This document shows, in pieces, positions 45,444 to 53,759 of a stretch of DNA of 64,000 nt (positions are counted from its first letter, which is position 1; the number at the start of each line of letters is the position of its first letter). The notes under the pieces were generated by a model. The model made no database searches and was not told the DNA's origin. It saw only the letters and a list, made by a program, of their open reading frames with translations. The position numbers and the translations under genes were made by a program. Source of the DNA: an uncultured Bacteroidia bacterium (GTDB lineage Bacteria; Bacteroidota; Bacteroidia; Bacteroidales; ML635J-15); NCBI GenBank assembly GCA_902776565.1, contig CACYQN010000017.1, positions 25,125 to 89,124 of the forward strand. The letters run 5' to 3'.

Positions 45444-47525
45444 TTAGAATTTCAGTCTGAATTGCAGTTTTAATTCGGTTCTGTTTGGCCCTTGGATTTC
45501 ATCTAGTCCTGAGCCGAGAACGGTCTTGTCGGCATAATATGAGTTGGCAATTCTGAACCACAGGTCGATGTTGTCGGTGACGTCGTATTTTACGACAAGT
45601 GCCAAGCGTGTGCCACGACCGTAGAACATTGGAACGGTAAATGCGTAAAGTACATCCTGTTCGTATGCGTAAATCCTTGAATTATAGTCTTGTGTGTCGA
45701 ATAATGCGATTCTCGCGGTGAATGTGAGCGGAAGTTTTGCTGGCTTGTATTGGATGTCTTCGCAGACGAGGAAGCCCCAGCTTGTGCTGTCGGGAAGATG
45801 GTAGCGTGAAACTTCTATGCGGCTTTTAAGTTTCCATTCGTCATTGGGCGTAATGTTGAGCTGATACCTGTATTTAGATGTGTTATAGTTGATTAGCTCC
45901 TTAATATTGGCGTCGTCGGTCGAATTTTTCTGCTTGGTTTCGTATTTTGCACGAAGTATCATTTCGATGTTGCGTTTGGGTGTGTAGGTGGCTTCGGCAG
46001 TCCATTCGTGACCTGTCGATGGGGCGTTTACTCCGTATTTCAACCACGGGAATTTCCAACTGTCAAAGTAGATGTTAAGACGCAGATGCTTTACGGGAAG
46101 TATTTCGGCTCCAATGTACAAGCCCGATTCGTTGTAGGTCTTGTTGCCTTCCGAAAATCCCTGTGCGTACATATTCTGGTATTTGGGGCTGTAGTAGCGG
46201 TATAGTGCCGACATCTTGAATTCGGGCACAAAGTCGATTGTTGCGCCGTCAACCGTAGCGATGCCACCGTTCGGACTCATTGATGTTTCGCCGAAGATGT
46301 TTATTTTGTGGAGATTGAGAAGGTAGTCAACGCCAAGGTTGAAATTAGATTTGCCGTTGAAGTTGAAATATTCGTAGGCTCTGTCGTTGGTGTTCAATGG
46401 GTTGGAGTAGGAATAATAAACGCCGGTTGCACCAATTTTCAGTTTGTTGCCCTGCCAAGTTACATTTCCGCCTGTAACAAATTCCTTGATGGTGTGTCGT
46501 TTGGCAATTTCGTTCGGCGTACGGTGGTAGCCAGTCTCAAGGAAACTTGTCACAAGGTCTTCTTCTTCGGTTAGCGTGTCGGCTTCAGCGATTCCTGCAT
46601 CAAGCGACTTGTACGATACGAATTCTGTGATTGTGAAGTCCTTGAGTTTTATTGTTGCAGCCTCTCCGCGCATAAATGCCGACTCGTTTGCCGATGAGTA
46701 CTTGTCAACCAGACGAGGCTTCTTTATTACACCTTCAATGCCAGAGCCTTTGCCGAAGCTCATGCCAGTCCACATTGTAAGACCCTGTCCGAACTGCGCA
46801 ACATAGTCGCCGACGATAACTTTTTTCAAGATGCCGATGTCGCCAAGCATAAAATGCGCCGAATAAAAGTCGAATCCGTATTTTTGTGCACCGCGGAAGA
46901 ATTGTTCGCCCTCATCCTTTTCGGCAGTAAAACCATAGGAAATATTTTTCTTGTACGAATAGTTGTATTTCAGGTAATACTTGTCTGGCGAACCCAAATA
47001 TCTAGATTTGTCGGGTTTTATTGCAAGAATGCTGTCGGATATGTTGTAGCCGGCCTTTTTTTGCAATGTTCGCTGGTAACGACCAAGAACCGTGTGGTGT
47101 CCGTAGGTAAATATTTTTTTCCAATTGGTTTTTGCCTTTGGCTTTTCTGTGCCAATTGTGACGAAAGGGTAGAGGTATTTCATTGTAAGTTCGTCGAGAC
47201 CTTCGACGAATGCCAATTCGTATATTGTCTTGAATCCGTTGTATTTTGTTCTGTATCTGATTATTGAATAGATTTGATATTCGTTTAGGAACAAAATTTC
47301 GCGAAATTCTTCAGCAGTGGCTGTGTTAAGGTCGAGAGGATTTTCGGCAAGGATTTCAAGGTTGTTGAAAAGCGTAGTGTAGTCGAGTTCGTCGTCGGTA
47401 TTTTCGGCGATTTCTTCCACAATGTCCTGAAGAACAACGGAATTTTCGACCTGGGCCGATAGGTTTGCCGTGCAGAAAATGAATGCGACAGCCGCAAAAT
47501 ATTTCAGCAAGGACTTAGAACTCAT
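45444..47525 (-). CDS. Helix-hairpin-helix plus outer-membrane barrel protein
   Basis: A 693-residue protein with a signal peptide (LLKYFAAVAFIFCTANLSAQ). A ComEA-like helix-hairpin-helix pair lies at about 55-120 (NPLDLNTATAEEFREILFL, then FKTIYELAFVEGLDELT). The remaining 560 residues are a beta-barrel ending in LKLQFRLKF. HhH domains usually bind DNA, so a DNA-uptake or surface role is possible but unproved. It overlaps the PorV/PorQ-like gene upstream by 11 bases, which suggests coupled translation. Confidence 0.75.
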   Translation of the reverse strand: MSSKSLLKYFAAVAFIFCTANLSAQVENSVVLQDIVEEIAENTDDELDYTTLFNNLEILAENPLDLNTATAEEFREILFLNEYQIYSIIRYRTKYNGFKTIYELAFVEGLDELTMKYLYPFVTIGTEKPKAKTNWKKIFTYGHHTVLGRYQRTLQKKAGYNISDSILAIKPDKSRYLGSPDKYYLKYNYSYKKNISYGFTAEKDEGEQFFRGAQKYGFDFYSAHFMLGDIGILKKVIVGDYVAQFGQGLTMWTGMSFGKGSGIEGVIKKPRLVDKYSSANESAFMRGEAATIKLKDFTITEFVSYKSLDAGIAEADTLTEEEDLVTSFLETGYHRTPNEIAKRHTIKEFVTGGNVTWQGNKLKIGATGVYYSYSNPLNTNDRAYEYFNFNGKSNFNLGVDYLLNLHKINIFGETSMSPNGGIATVDGATIDFVPEFKMSALYRYYSPKYQNMYAQGFSEGNKTYNESGLYIGAEILPVKHLRLNIYFDSWKFPWLKYGVNAPSTGHEWTAEATYTPKRNIEMILRAKYETKQKNSTDDANIKELINYNTSKYRYQLNITPNDEWKLKSRIEVSRYHLPDSTSWGFLVCEDIQYKPAKLPLTFTARIALFDTQDYNSRIYAYEQDVLYAFTVPMFYGRGTRLALVVKYDVTDNIDLWFRIANSYYADKTVLGSGLDEIQGPNRTELKLQFRLKF

Positions 47526-48339
47526 ATTGTACCGATATTTTTGGACTTAGTCCAAGAATCTGATGGTAAGCGAATGCGAGGTCGATTGTAGCACCTGCGA
47601 TTTTGTATCCAAGTCCGAACGAATATTCAATCGGCAGCATCGAAATGCCTGCGCGGAACGAGAAATGCTTGCGGAGTGTGTATTCAATTCCACCCTTGAA
47701 AATCGGGGTGTAGCCGTTTATCGATTTTCCTGTTTCAACGGCAAGCAGCAATGCGTCGCTGAATAGGTAGGAGAGGCCTAACTTCATGGTTACAGGCATT
47801 TTCATGTCTCTGTTCTCAAAGAATGAGACATTTACAGGGTTGAAAACATACACGCCGATTGCGAAGTTTTTCACTGGCTGCGAATAAAGTCCAAGTTCGA
47901 AGGTCATACCGTTGGCGCGTCCGTAGTATTCGGCTTGCGAAAGATGCAGGTAGTTGATGTTCAGACCCATATACAGGTTAGTGAACAATTGCTGCGAGTA
48001 TCCGATGGTGGCGCGGCTGTATTGGTAGTATTTGTACCCGTAGTGGCATACACCGACGGAAATATTTCCCGACTTGTGTACAGGCATCTGGAATGCGAGT
48101 GCGCCGTAGCCGGTTTGTTTCAGCAGGAAGCGGTTTTCGTAGTATAAGCCAGCGCTGATTTTGTTCAGTCGGCAGGTTGCTGCAGGGTTATTGAAGACAG
48201 CCCAAGTGTCGCGTATTGTTGTCGATGTGTTGCCTATGCCGGCACTGCGAGCGCCTGCGTTGTTGGTCTCGATTTGCGCAGAGGCGAAAACCGAGATAGC
48301 TATAGCAAGCAATGTCAATATGGCAACCTTGAATTTCAT
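47515..48339 (-). CDS. PorV/PorQ-like outer-membrane protein
   Basis: A 274-residue protein with a signal peptide (KVAILTLLAIAISVFASAQ), then NNAGARSAGIGNTSTTIRDT and FNNPAATCRL, the N-terminal pattern of PorV/PorQ (UPF0164-like) barrels, and a final strand (PKISVQYEF). PorV shuttles type IX cargo to the attachment machinery; which family member this is cannot be decided. Its ATG shares one base with the purE stop (TAATG), so the two are translationally coupled. Confidence 0.7.
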   Translation of the reverse strand: MKFKVAILTLLAIAISVFASAQIETNNAGARSAGIGNTSTTIRDTWAVFNNPAATCRLNKISAGLYYENRFLLKQTGYGALAFQMPVHKSGNISVGVCHYGYKYYQYSRATIGYSQQLFTNLYMGLNINYLHLSQAEYYGRANGMTFELGLYSQPVKNFAIGVYVFNPVNVSFFENRDMKMPVTMKLGLSYLFSDALLLAVETGKSINGYTPIFKGGIEYTLRKHFSFRAGISMLPIEYSFGLGYKIAGATIDLAFAYHQILGLSPKISVQYEF

Positions 48340-48845
48340 TATATTACGCGGTATTCAAACTTGTATTCTTCGAGTTCCTTGTTTGCCTTGACGATTTTCT
48401 GCTTCAGGTTTTCCTTGAATTCGACAAGTTTCTGAGCAATCTCTGCATCACCTGTTGCGAGCATCTGGGCGGCGAGAATTGCTGCATTCTGAGCTCCGTT
48501 TACAGCTACTGTTGCAACGGGGATTCCTGGAGGCATCTGGACAATTGCAAGAAGTGCGTCCATTCCGTCGAAGCTTGCGTTAATTGGAACGCCGATGACA
48601 GGAATAGGAGTTACAGCGGCAATTACACCGCAGAGGTGGGCGGCCATTCCTGCACCTGCAATTATGACCTTGATTCCGCGTGGTGCGGCTTCGCGGGCGA
48701 ATTTTTCAACTTCGTCGGGGGTGCGGTGTGCCGACAAAGCGTTTATCTCGAATGGGATTTTGAATTCGTTGAGTTGGTTGGCGGCCTTTTCCATAACTTT
48801 CCAGTCTGATGCCGACCCCATGATGATGCTAACTATTGGTTTCAT
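48339..48845 (-). CDS. purE: N5-carboxyaminoimidazole ribonucleotide mutase
   Basis: A 168-residue purine biosynthesis enzyme that moves the carboxyl group of N5-CAIR to give CAIR. GSASDWKVME, SAHRTPDEVEKFA, IIAGAGMAAHLCGVIA and NGAQNAAILAAQML are the conserved PurE class I motifs. Length is normal. It is the first gene of a unit with two outer-membrane proteins and a hypothetical gene, an odd functional mixture held by overlaps. Confidence 0.97.
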   Translation of the reverse strand: MKPIVSIIMGSASDWKVMEKAANQLNEFKIPFEINALSAHRTPDEVEKFAREAAPRGIKVIIAGAGMAAHLCGVIAAVTPIPVIGVPINASFDGMDALLAIVQMPPGIPVATVAVNGAQNAAILAAQMLATGDAEIAQKLVEFKENLKQKIVKANKELEEYKFEYRVI

Positions 48846-48867
48846 AATCTGATAAATTTTACATTAA

Positions 48868-48912
48868 CAAAAAGAGCCTACCCCCAACAAATTGGTCGGA
48901 AGCAGGCATTTT
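48868..48912 (-). terminator. Probable secG operon terminator
   Basis: On the minus strand GCCTGC and GTAGGC can pair (one G-U) around a long loop and are followed by TCTTTTTG. It lies between the secG stop and purE. Confidence 0.55.
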
Positions 48913-48938
48913 TAAGAAATGTGTCTCTTTGTTCGCAA

Positions 48939-49268
48939 TTATTCGGCAGTGGCTTCTGCTCCTGCATTAGCTGCGTCTTCGGCAGCTGCATCTTCTGCTG
49001 CTGCTTCCTGAGTCTGTTCTGTCTTAGGCGCATCATTTTTCTTCTCGTGAGGAATAGTGAAGCTGGCTGCAAGGCAGAAAACTGCAAGGCATATAGCCAA
49101 AGTCCAAGTTGCTTTTTCCAGAAAATCGGTGGTCTTCTTAACGCCCATTACCTGATTTCCCTGGCTGAAATTGGATGCCAGACCGCCGCCTTTACTGTTC
49201 TGTACTAACACGACTAATATCAGCAATACTGCGCATATTAGAATCATTACAGAGAAAAAACTATACAT
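48939..49268 (-). CDS. secG: Protein translocase subunit SecG
   Basis: A 109-residue inner-membrane protein with two hydrophobic helices (MILICAVLLILVVLVQNSKGGG and WTLAICLAVFCLAASF) joined by the conserved GLASNFS and MGVKKTTDFLEKATW segments. It is part of SecYEG. The last 30 residues are an acidic Ala/Glu-rich tail absent from most relatives. It starts 6 bases after the TPR gene in the sigma-54 activator-lptE-TPR-secG operon. Confidence 0.95.
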   Translation of the reverse strand: MYSFFSVMILICAVLLILVVLVQNSKGGGLASNFSQGNQVMGVKKTTDFLEKATWTLAICLAVFCLAASFTIPHEKKNDAPKTEQTQEAAAEDAAAEDAANAGAEATAE

Positions 49269-49274
49269 AACTTT

Positions 49275-50921
49275 TTATTTATTTATTAAACGTTTAACAT
49301 ATTCAATTTGGGTCGCAAAGTAAGCACTTTTTTCTGGATATTTCAAATATAATTTTTCATAAGTTGTCAACGCCTTTTCAAGGAGTCCCTGCTTGATGTA
49401 AATCTTTGCCAGTTTTTCGCTGAACAATTCTTCGTCCTCCAGTAGCGATTCTGTTGATAACTTGCTGTCGCTGTGGTAGTTCTTTATCGGTACAATCTTC
49501 GCTTCGGATACAAGGAACTGGTCGATTAGGTCCATTTTCTGGCGTTTGCTTGAATGTGTTTGGGGCTTATCTTCGTGTGGTTTTTCGGCAATTACTTCCG
49601 GTTCTATTGGTTGCTCAATGACATTTTCTTCCTTAGACGATGCTTGTTTTTCTGCATTTGCACCGAAATCGATTTTAATGTTTGCACTTCCGTCGGAGAA
49701 TGTGATGTTTGCATTTATGCCTAAGGATTGCAATTGCTTTTCGATGGCTTCTTTTATTTGCTGCTGGGATATTTCTGGTTTAGGTGTGGGTACATTTTCT
49801 TCTTGTGGAGACGCAATGAATTGCGTCTGTACGGGGGTGAAATCTTCTTCTTGGGTTTCGGGTAGAGACACAAGGTTTTGTGTCTCTACGGTGTCTGTGT
49901 TTGCATCGTCGTATTGTGGTTGTTCGGGTTCTTGCGGAGACGCAATGGATTGCGTCTGTACGGGAGTGAATTCTTCCTCTTGGATATTGGATTGGGTCAC
50001 AATGTTTTGTGTCTCTACGGTGTTTGTGTTTGCATCGTCGTATTGTGGTTGTTCGGGTTCTTGTGGAGACGCAATGAATTGCGTCTGTACGTCTTCTTCG
50101 GAATCGGATTGAGCCACAAGGTTTTGTGGCTCTACGGCGGATTCTGAATTTTGGTTCTCGGCAGATGCTGCAGAGGCTTTCGCTTTGCGCATTTCCTCCA
50201 TTTGCATTAAAATCCTGTCGGCAATGCTGAGGGGGGCGGTTGGCTCTGGTTCTTGCGGAGACGCAATGGATTGCGTCTGTATTGGTGTGAAATCTTCCTC
50301 TTGCGATTCGGGTTGAGACACAAGGTTTTGTGTCTCTACGGTGTCTGGATTTACATCGTCGGATTGTGGCTGTTCTGGTTCTTGCGGAGACGCAATGAAT
50401 TGCGTCTGTACAGGTGTGCAATCTTCTTCTTGTGATTCGGGTAGAGACACAAGGTTTTGTGTCTCTACGGTGTCCGGATTTACATCGTCGGATTGTGGCT
50501 GTTCGGGTTCTTGCGGAGACGCAATGGATTGCGTCTGTACGGGTGTGAAATCTTCCTCTTGCGATTCGGGTTGAGACACAAGGTTTTGTGTCTCTACGGT
50601 GTCTGGATTTGCATCGTCGGATTGTGGCTGTTCTGGTTCTTGTGTAGACGCAATGAATTGCGTCTGTACGGGGGTGATTGTAGGAATATATGTTCCTTTC
50701 AGGAGGTCGTGCAGATGTTTGCGGTCGGATACGAAGGCGCTGGCTGTTTTCAGCTTGTTTTCGTAGCGAATGTCCTTTATGGTGTGTAAATTTTTGATGT
50801 ACAGCACCCACGCCGACTGGAAATATGGGAATTCGTCGAGCATTGCCTTTATTTCGGGCAAAGTGTCGTTGTCGAGTAGCGATGGGTCGCTGATGTATTT
50901 TGCAAATGTTTCCTTGTTCAT
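49275..50921 (-). CDS. TPR-like protein with a repetitive palindrome-encoded linker
   Basis: A 548-residue protein without a signal peptide. Residues 1-80 form a conserved helical head (MNKETFAKYISDPSLLD). A 43-residue unit (VQTQ..IASPQEPEQPQ, VETQNLVS, QEED) then recurs about seven times to near residue 385. The C-terminal 110 residues are TPR-like (LAKIYIKQGLLEKALTTYEKL). Homologues lie between lptE and secG in related genomes but, as I recall, without such a linker. The linker is Gln/Glu/Pro-rich and probably disordered. It starts 1 base after lptE. Confidence 0.82.
   Translation of the reverse strand: MNKETFAKYISDPSLLDNDTLPEIKAMLDEFPYFQSAWVLYIKNLHTIKDIRYENKLKTASAFVSDRKHLHDLLKGTYIPTITPVQTQFIASTQEPEQPQSDDANPDTVETQNLVSQPESQEEDFTPVQTQSIASPQEPEQPQSDDVNPDTVETQNLVSLPESQEEDCTPVQTQFIASPQEPEQPQSDDVNPDTVETQNLVSQPESQEEDFTPIQTQSIASPQEPEPTAPLSIADRILMQMEEMRKAKASAASAENQNSESAVEPQNLVAQSDSEEDVQTQFIASPQEPEQPQYDDANTNTVETQNIVTQSNIQEEEFTPVQTQSIASPQEPEQPQYDDANTDTVETQNLVSLPETQEEDFTPVQTQFIASPQEENVPTPKPEISQQQIKEAIEKQLQSLGINANITFSDGSANIKIDFGANAEKQASSKEENVIEQPIEPEVIAEKPHEDKPQTHSSKRQKMDLIDQFLVSEAKIVPIKNYHSDSKLSTESLLEDEELFSEKLAKIYIKQGLLEKALTTYEKLYLKYPEKSAYFATQIEYVKRLINK
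49780..50690. repeat. 129-bp coding repeats carrying palindromes
   Basis: Seven copies of hairpin A (stem AGACGCAAT/ATTGCGTCT, 2-base loop) start at 49809, 49938, 50067, 50259, 50388, 50517 and 50646. All start-to-start distances are 129 bp, except one of 192. Between them lie six copies of hairpin B, usually GAGACACAA/TTGTGTCTC with loop GGTT. One B copy (about 50114) has GAGCCACAA/TTGTGGCTC, a paired change in both arms. Confidence 0.92.
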
Positions 50922-50922
50922 A

Positions 50923-51459
50923 TTACCAGTTAGCTACGGATTTATTAAAAATATCATCTACCAGTTCGTCGCAGATTTGCTGCATAAGTTCGCCTTCTAC
51001 AGCCGAAAGGTTCTGCGAACTTTCGAAGTCGGCGTATCTTGAGAATGATGATTCGAAGCTCTTTGAAGGCTCGATGTTGTTTGTAAAACGTACCCTAACG
51101 CCGATTGTCAGTCGTGTGAGTGCCGAGGTTTCGTTTCCCTGATATGCCTGTGCCGTCACGTTGTAATTTGTGATTTCACCTTCGAAATAGAGGTCACCAT
51201 TTTCGTTGACAAGATGCAAGCTTGTGGCGGTTAGGAACTTGTCCTTTAAGGTCTCGGTGAAAACGTTGCTAAGCGTAGGTTGCACGAGGCTTGCTCGGTT
51301 GGGAAAAAGTTCGACGGTAAAGGTCTTGGTGTCGGGGCTGATGTCGGCTCCTGTGAAAGAATAACCGCCCTTGCACGAAGCAAATGCGATGCACGATGCG
51401 ATTATTAATATAATATGTATTCTTCTAATTTTCAACTTTCGGCTTTCAATTTTGAACAT
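50923..51459 (-). CDS. lptE: LPS assembly lipoprotein LptE
   Basis: A 178-residue lipoprotein with the lipobox FASC after a hydrophobic segment (IHIILIIASCIAFASC), then GGYSFTGADISPDTKTFTVE, the conserved start of the Bacteroidetes LptE family (plug of the LptD barrel), and FTETLKDKFLTATSL. It is second in the operon after the sigma-54 activator gene (6-base gap). LptD is encoded 19 kb away at 29639-32311. Confidence 0.9.
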   Translation of the reverse strand: MFKIESRKLKIRRIHIILIIASCIAFASCKGGYSFTGADISPDTKTFTVELFPNRASLVQPTLSNVFTETLKDKFLTATSLHLVNENGDLYFEGEITNYNVTAQAYQGNETSALTRLTIGVRVRFTNNIEPSKSFESSFSRYADFESSQNLSAVEGELMQQICDELVDDIFNKSVANW

Positions 51460-51465
51460 TCAACT

Positions 51466-52713
51466 TTATTTCGCTATTCCGTATTCTTTTATTTTTCTAT
51501 ATAGAGTTCTTTCCGAAATTCCAAGTTCTTCGGCAGCAAGTTTCCTTTTGTTGTTATTTTTTGCCAAAGCCTTTAGAATCAGGTCTTTTTCTTGGTCGGC
51601 AAGCGACAGAACCTCTTCGACGATTTCATCGCCAGACGATTGGCTTTGCTGGTGATACTGTACAGGTTCGCTGTACATTGGCGTGACTTGCGTATTTATT
51701 TTCAGAGTGTCAGACAAGTCGGTAATTATGCGGTTGTCGTTATTGTTGAGCGAATACCTGATGTTCGGGTTCTGGTCGATAATGTCGTTGAGGAGGATTT
51801 TCATCTCATCCATTTCCTTTTTCAAGTCGAACAATACCTTGTATAGAATTTCGCGTTCGGTAGAGAAGTTGTGTGCTTGTCCTCCATTATTAATTATTGT
51901 CGGCAGTGATGTAGAATGTATATCTATAAGGTATCGCTTTAAGGTGTCGGCGGATATTGTTCGTTCCTTTTCGATTATTGAAATCTGGTCGGCGACGTGT
52001 TTTAGTTCGCGTACGTTTCCTGGCCATCTGTAGTTTTCGAGTAGTGAGGTGGCTTCGGGAGAGAGCGATATGGCGGGCATATTGTACTTGTCGGCGAAGT
52101 CGCGTGCGAATTTTCTGAAAAGCAGGTGGATGTCTTCCTTGCGTTCGCGCAGTGGCGGTATTATTATAGGTACGGTGTTGAGGCGGTAGAAGAGGTCTTC
52201 GCGGAACTTGCCGTCGTTGATGCGTTCCTGCAGGTTCACGTTAGTGGCAGCAATGATTCTGACATCAGTCTTTTCAACTTTCGATGAGCCGACCTTCATA
52301 AATTCGCCCGATTCGAGAACACGTAGCAGACGGGCTTGCGTTGGCATAGGCAGTTCGGCAACCTCGTCGAGGAAGATTGTTCCGCCGTTTGCTTCCTCGA
52401 AATAGCCTTTGCGTTCGGTGATTGCATTTGTGAAAGCTCCCTTGACGTGACCAAAAAGTTCTGAATCGATTGTGCCTTCGGGGATAGCGCCGCAGTTTAC
52501 TGCGATGTAGCTTTTCCCGGCACGACGGCTATACCTATGTATTATTTGTGGAATCTTTTCCTTTCCTGCGCCGCTTTCGCCAAGCACCAGCACCGATAAA
52601 TCGGTAACTGCAACCTGAACGGCTACGTTTATTGCACGGTTAAGTCCAGCTGAATTTCCTATTATTCCGCTGTTGGTCTTTATCTTCTGAATATCATCTA
52701 AACTCAGTTCCAT
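51466..52713 (-). CDS. Sigma-54-dependent transcription activator (no receiver domain)
   Basis: A 415-residue activator with only a short N-terminal segment before the AAA+ domain: Walker A VLGESGAGKEK, Walker B GGTIFLDEVAELP and the R-finger region FYRLNTVPIIIPPLRER. The sigma-54 contact loop reads GAFTNA instead of GAFTGA. The C-terminus is a Fis-type helix-turn-helix (LAAEELGISERTLYRKIKEYG). Lack of a receiver or sensor suggests control by level or an unknown partner. It heads the lptE-TPR-secG operon, as in other Bacteroidetes. Confidence 0.93.
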   Translation of the reverse strand: MELSLDDIQKIKTNSGIIGNSAGLNRAINVAVQVAVTDLSVLVLGESGAGKEKIPQIIHRYSRRAGKSYIAVNCGAIPEGTIDSELFGHVKGAFTNAITERKGYFEEANGGTIFLDEVAELPMPTQARLLRVLESGEFMKVGSSKVEKTDVRIIAATNVNLQERINDGKFREDLFYRLNTVPIIIPPLRERKEDIHLLFRKFARDFADKYNMPAISLSPEATSLLENYRWPGNVRELKHVADQISIIEKERTISADTLKRYLIDIHSTSLPTIINNGGQAHNFSTEREILYKVLFDLKKEMDEMKILLNDIIDQNPNIRYSLNNNDNRIITDLSDTLKINTQVTPMYSEPVQYHQQSQSSGDEIVEEVLSLADQEKDLILKALAKNNNKRKLAAEELGISERTLYRKIKEYGIAK

Positions 52714-52811
52714 TTCGTTCTGAAAATAAGTTTACAAAGGTAAGACATTTTTATGGAATATTGTCATTTTGTCAGTTTTTTTTGTTTGTGTCAGTTTTTG
52801 GGGAGAGGGTA

Positions 52812-52848
52812 AAAAAGAACGTGCCCCGATTTGAGACACGTTCTTTTT
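52812..52848 (-). terminator. Terminator of the displaced nifJ 3' end
   Basis: A 12-bp perfect stem AAAAAGAACGTG/CACGTTCTTTTT (52812-52823 with 52837-52848). Read on the minus strand it follows the nifJ remnant by about 25 bases. A near copy lies at 60541-60570. Confidence 0.88.
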
Positions 52849-52870
52849 TATGAAATAATCTGCTTCAAAA

Positions 52871-52948
52871 TTATTTCTCTTCGCTCAATCTCTTGTAGTC
52901 TTCGTAGCAGAGCTTTGCAAATTGTGAGGTGTTGGCGAAGATTTCCTT
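52871..52948 (-). pseudogene. nifJ: Displaced 3' end of nifJ
   Basis: The minus strand encodes KEIFANTSQFAKLC, then [11 protein letters not shown] and a TAA stop. This matches the last 25 codons of the intact nifJ at 63112-63189 ([25 protein letters not shown]) at 19 of 25 residues, in the same orientation, 10.2 kb away. Homology stops upstream of this point, where unrelated sequence begins. It is too short to be a gene and marks an island boundary. Confidence 0.88.
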
Positions 52949-52977
52949 GATCACAATTGCGTTCTTTGCTGTCGAGG

Positions 52978-53159
52978 TCACCTCATCATCCGCTCCAACT
53001 TTGTTTTCCACTTCTCCCAATGTGGCTCTACCTGCTCAATAACGACTAAAAATCTTTTGTGTGGTTGCGGTGGATCAAGTGGCACAATTCGTGGGTGATG
53101 ACATATTCGATGCAAGAAGTATGGTGAATATTTATCTCAAGGAGAAAAAATATTTTAAG
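52978..53159 (-). pseudogene. Remnant of a YgjP/M48-like metallopeptidase
   Basis: The minus strand reads SCIEYVITHELCHLIHRNH with the HExxH zinc motif, then TKDF, a TAG stop where Trp is usual, SLLSR, a one-base frame loss, and EPHWEKWKTKLERMMR to a TGA at 52978-52980. This is the C-terminal part of a YgjP-like (DUF45) metal-dependent hydrolase with one nonsense and one frameshift mutation. Such genes often accompany type I restriction systems. The N-terminal part is missing. Confidence 0.75.
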
Positions 53160-53266
53160 GAGGATAGTGACAGATGAAGAAAAATTTTTATATTTGCAAA
53201 TTGTATGGTACAAAATAAGGGAAAAGATGAAGGGGTTGACACATTTTCGGATAAGGAGAAGCTATT

Positions 53267-53704
53267 ATGGTTATAGACAATAAGATACTTGACAACTTGA
53301 CCGCTCAGGCAAAGGCATCACCTCGGCTGCGGATGAATCTGAACTTTCATCAGAGTCTGGATGAGAAGTGCCACCGTTTTCTGAATGCCGTGGAACCGGG
53401 TGCCAACATCCCCATTCACCGTCATCCCACAAAAGCCGAATCGTTTGTGGTTTTGCGCGGCAAAGTGAAAGTGACGACCTACAACGACGACGGCACCATT
53501 ATCGAAAACATTGTCCTCGACCCATCGGAAGGCCGCTACGGCGTGAACATAGGAAAGAATGTCTGGCACACCGTGGAAGCCCTGGAACCTGGTTCCGTCA
53601 TCTTCGAGTGCAAGGAAGGCCCCTATGTGCCGCATGAGGAGGAAGGGATACTGGAAGTTGACAATTGTGAAGGATTTGAAAGTGTGTGTGGGGGGGAGGG
53701 GTGA
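53267..53704 (+). CDS. WbuC-family cupin protein
   Basis: A 145-residue cupin. RMNLNFHQSLDEKCHRFLNA opens the WbuC pattern, followed by IPIHRHPTKAESFVVLRGKV (His-His-Glu metal ligands), VWHTVEALEPGSVIFECKEG and PYVPHEEEG. WbuC proteins occur in O-antigen and capsule gene clusters, and the role is unknown. It is more GC-rich than the AT-rich genes that follow. A TATATTTG -7 box lies at 53189-53196. It is the first gene inside the island. Confidence 0.88.
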   Translation: MVIDNKILDNLTAQAKASPRLRMNLNFHQSLDEKCHRFLNAVEPGANIPIHRHPTKAESFVVLRGKVKVTTYNDDGTIIENIVLDPSEGRYGVNIGKNVWHTVEALEPGSVIFECKEGPYVPHEEEGILEVDNCEGFESVCGGEG

Positions 53705-53759
53705 GTGTAGTTATCGTTCTTGACCACAATGGAAATAGAGATGTAATTATATTTTTTAG

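Noticed and set aside
49780..50690. CRISPR array
   Set aside because: Units are tandem and coding, and the sequences between the hairpins are themselves repeated, not unique spacers.
49780..50811. Long open frames on both strands over the 129-bp repeats
   Set aside because: They are by-products of a stop-poor repeat. The reading with a conserved head, TPR end and operon position is the 49275-50921 minus-strand gene.
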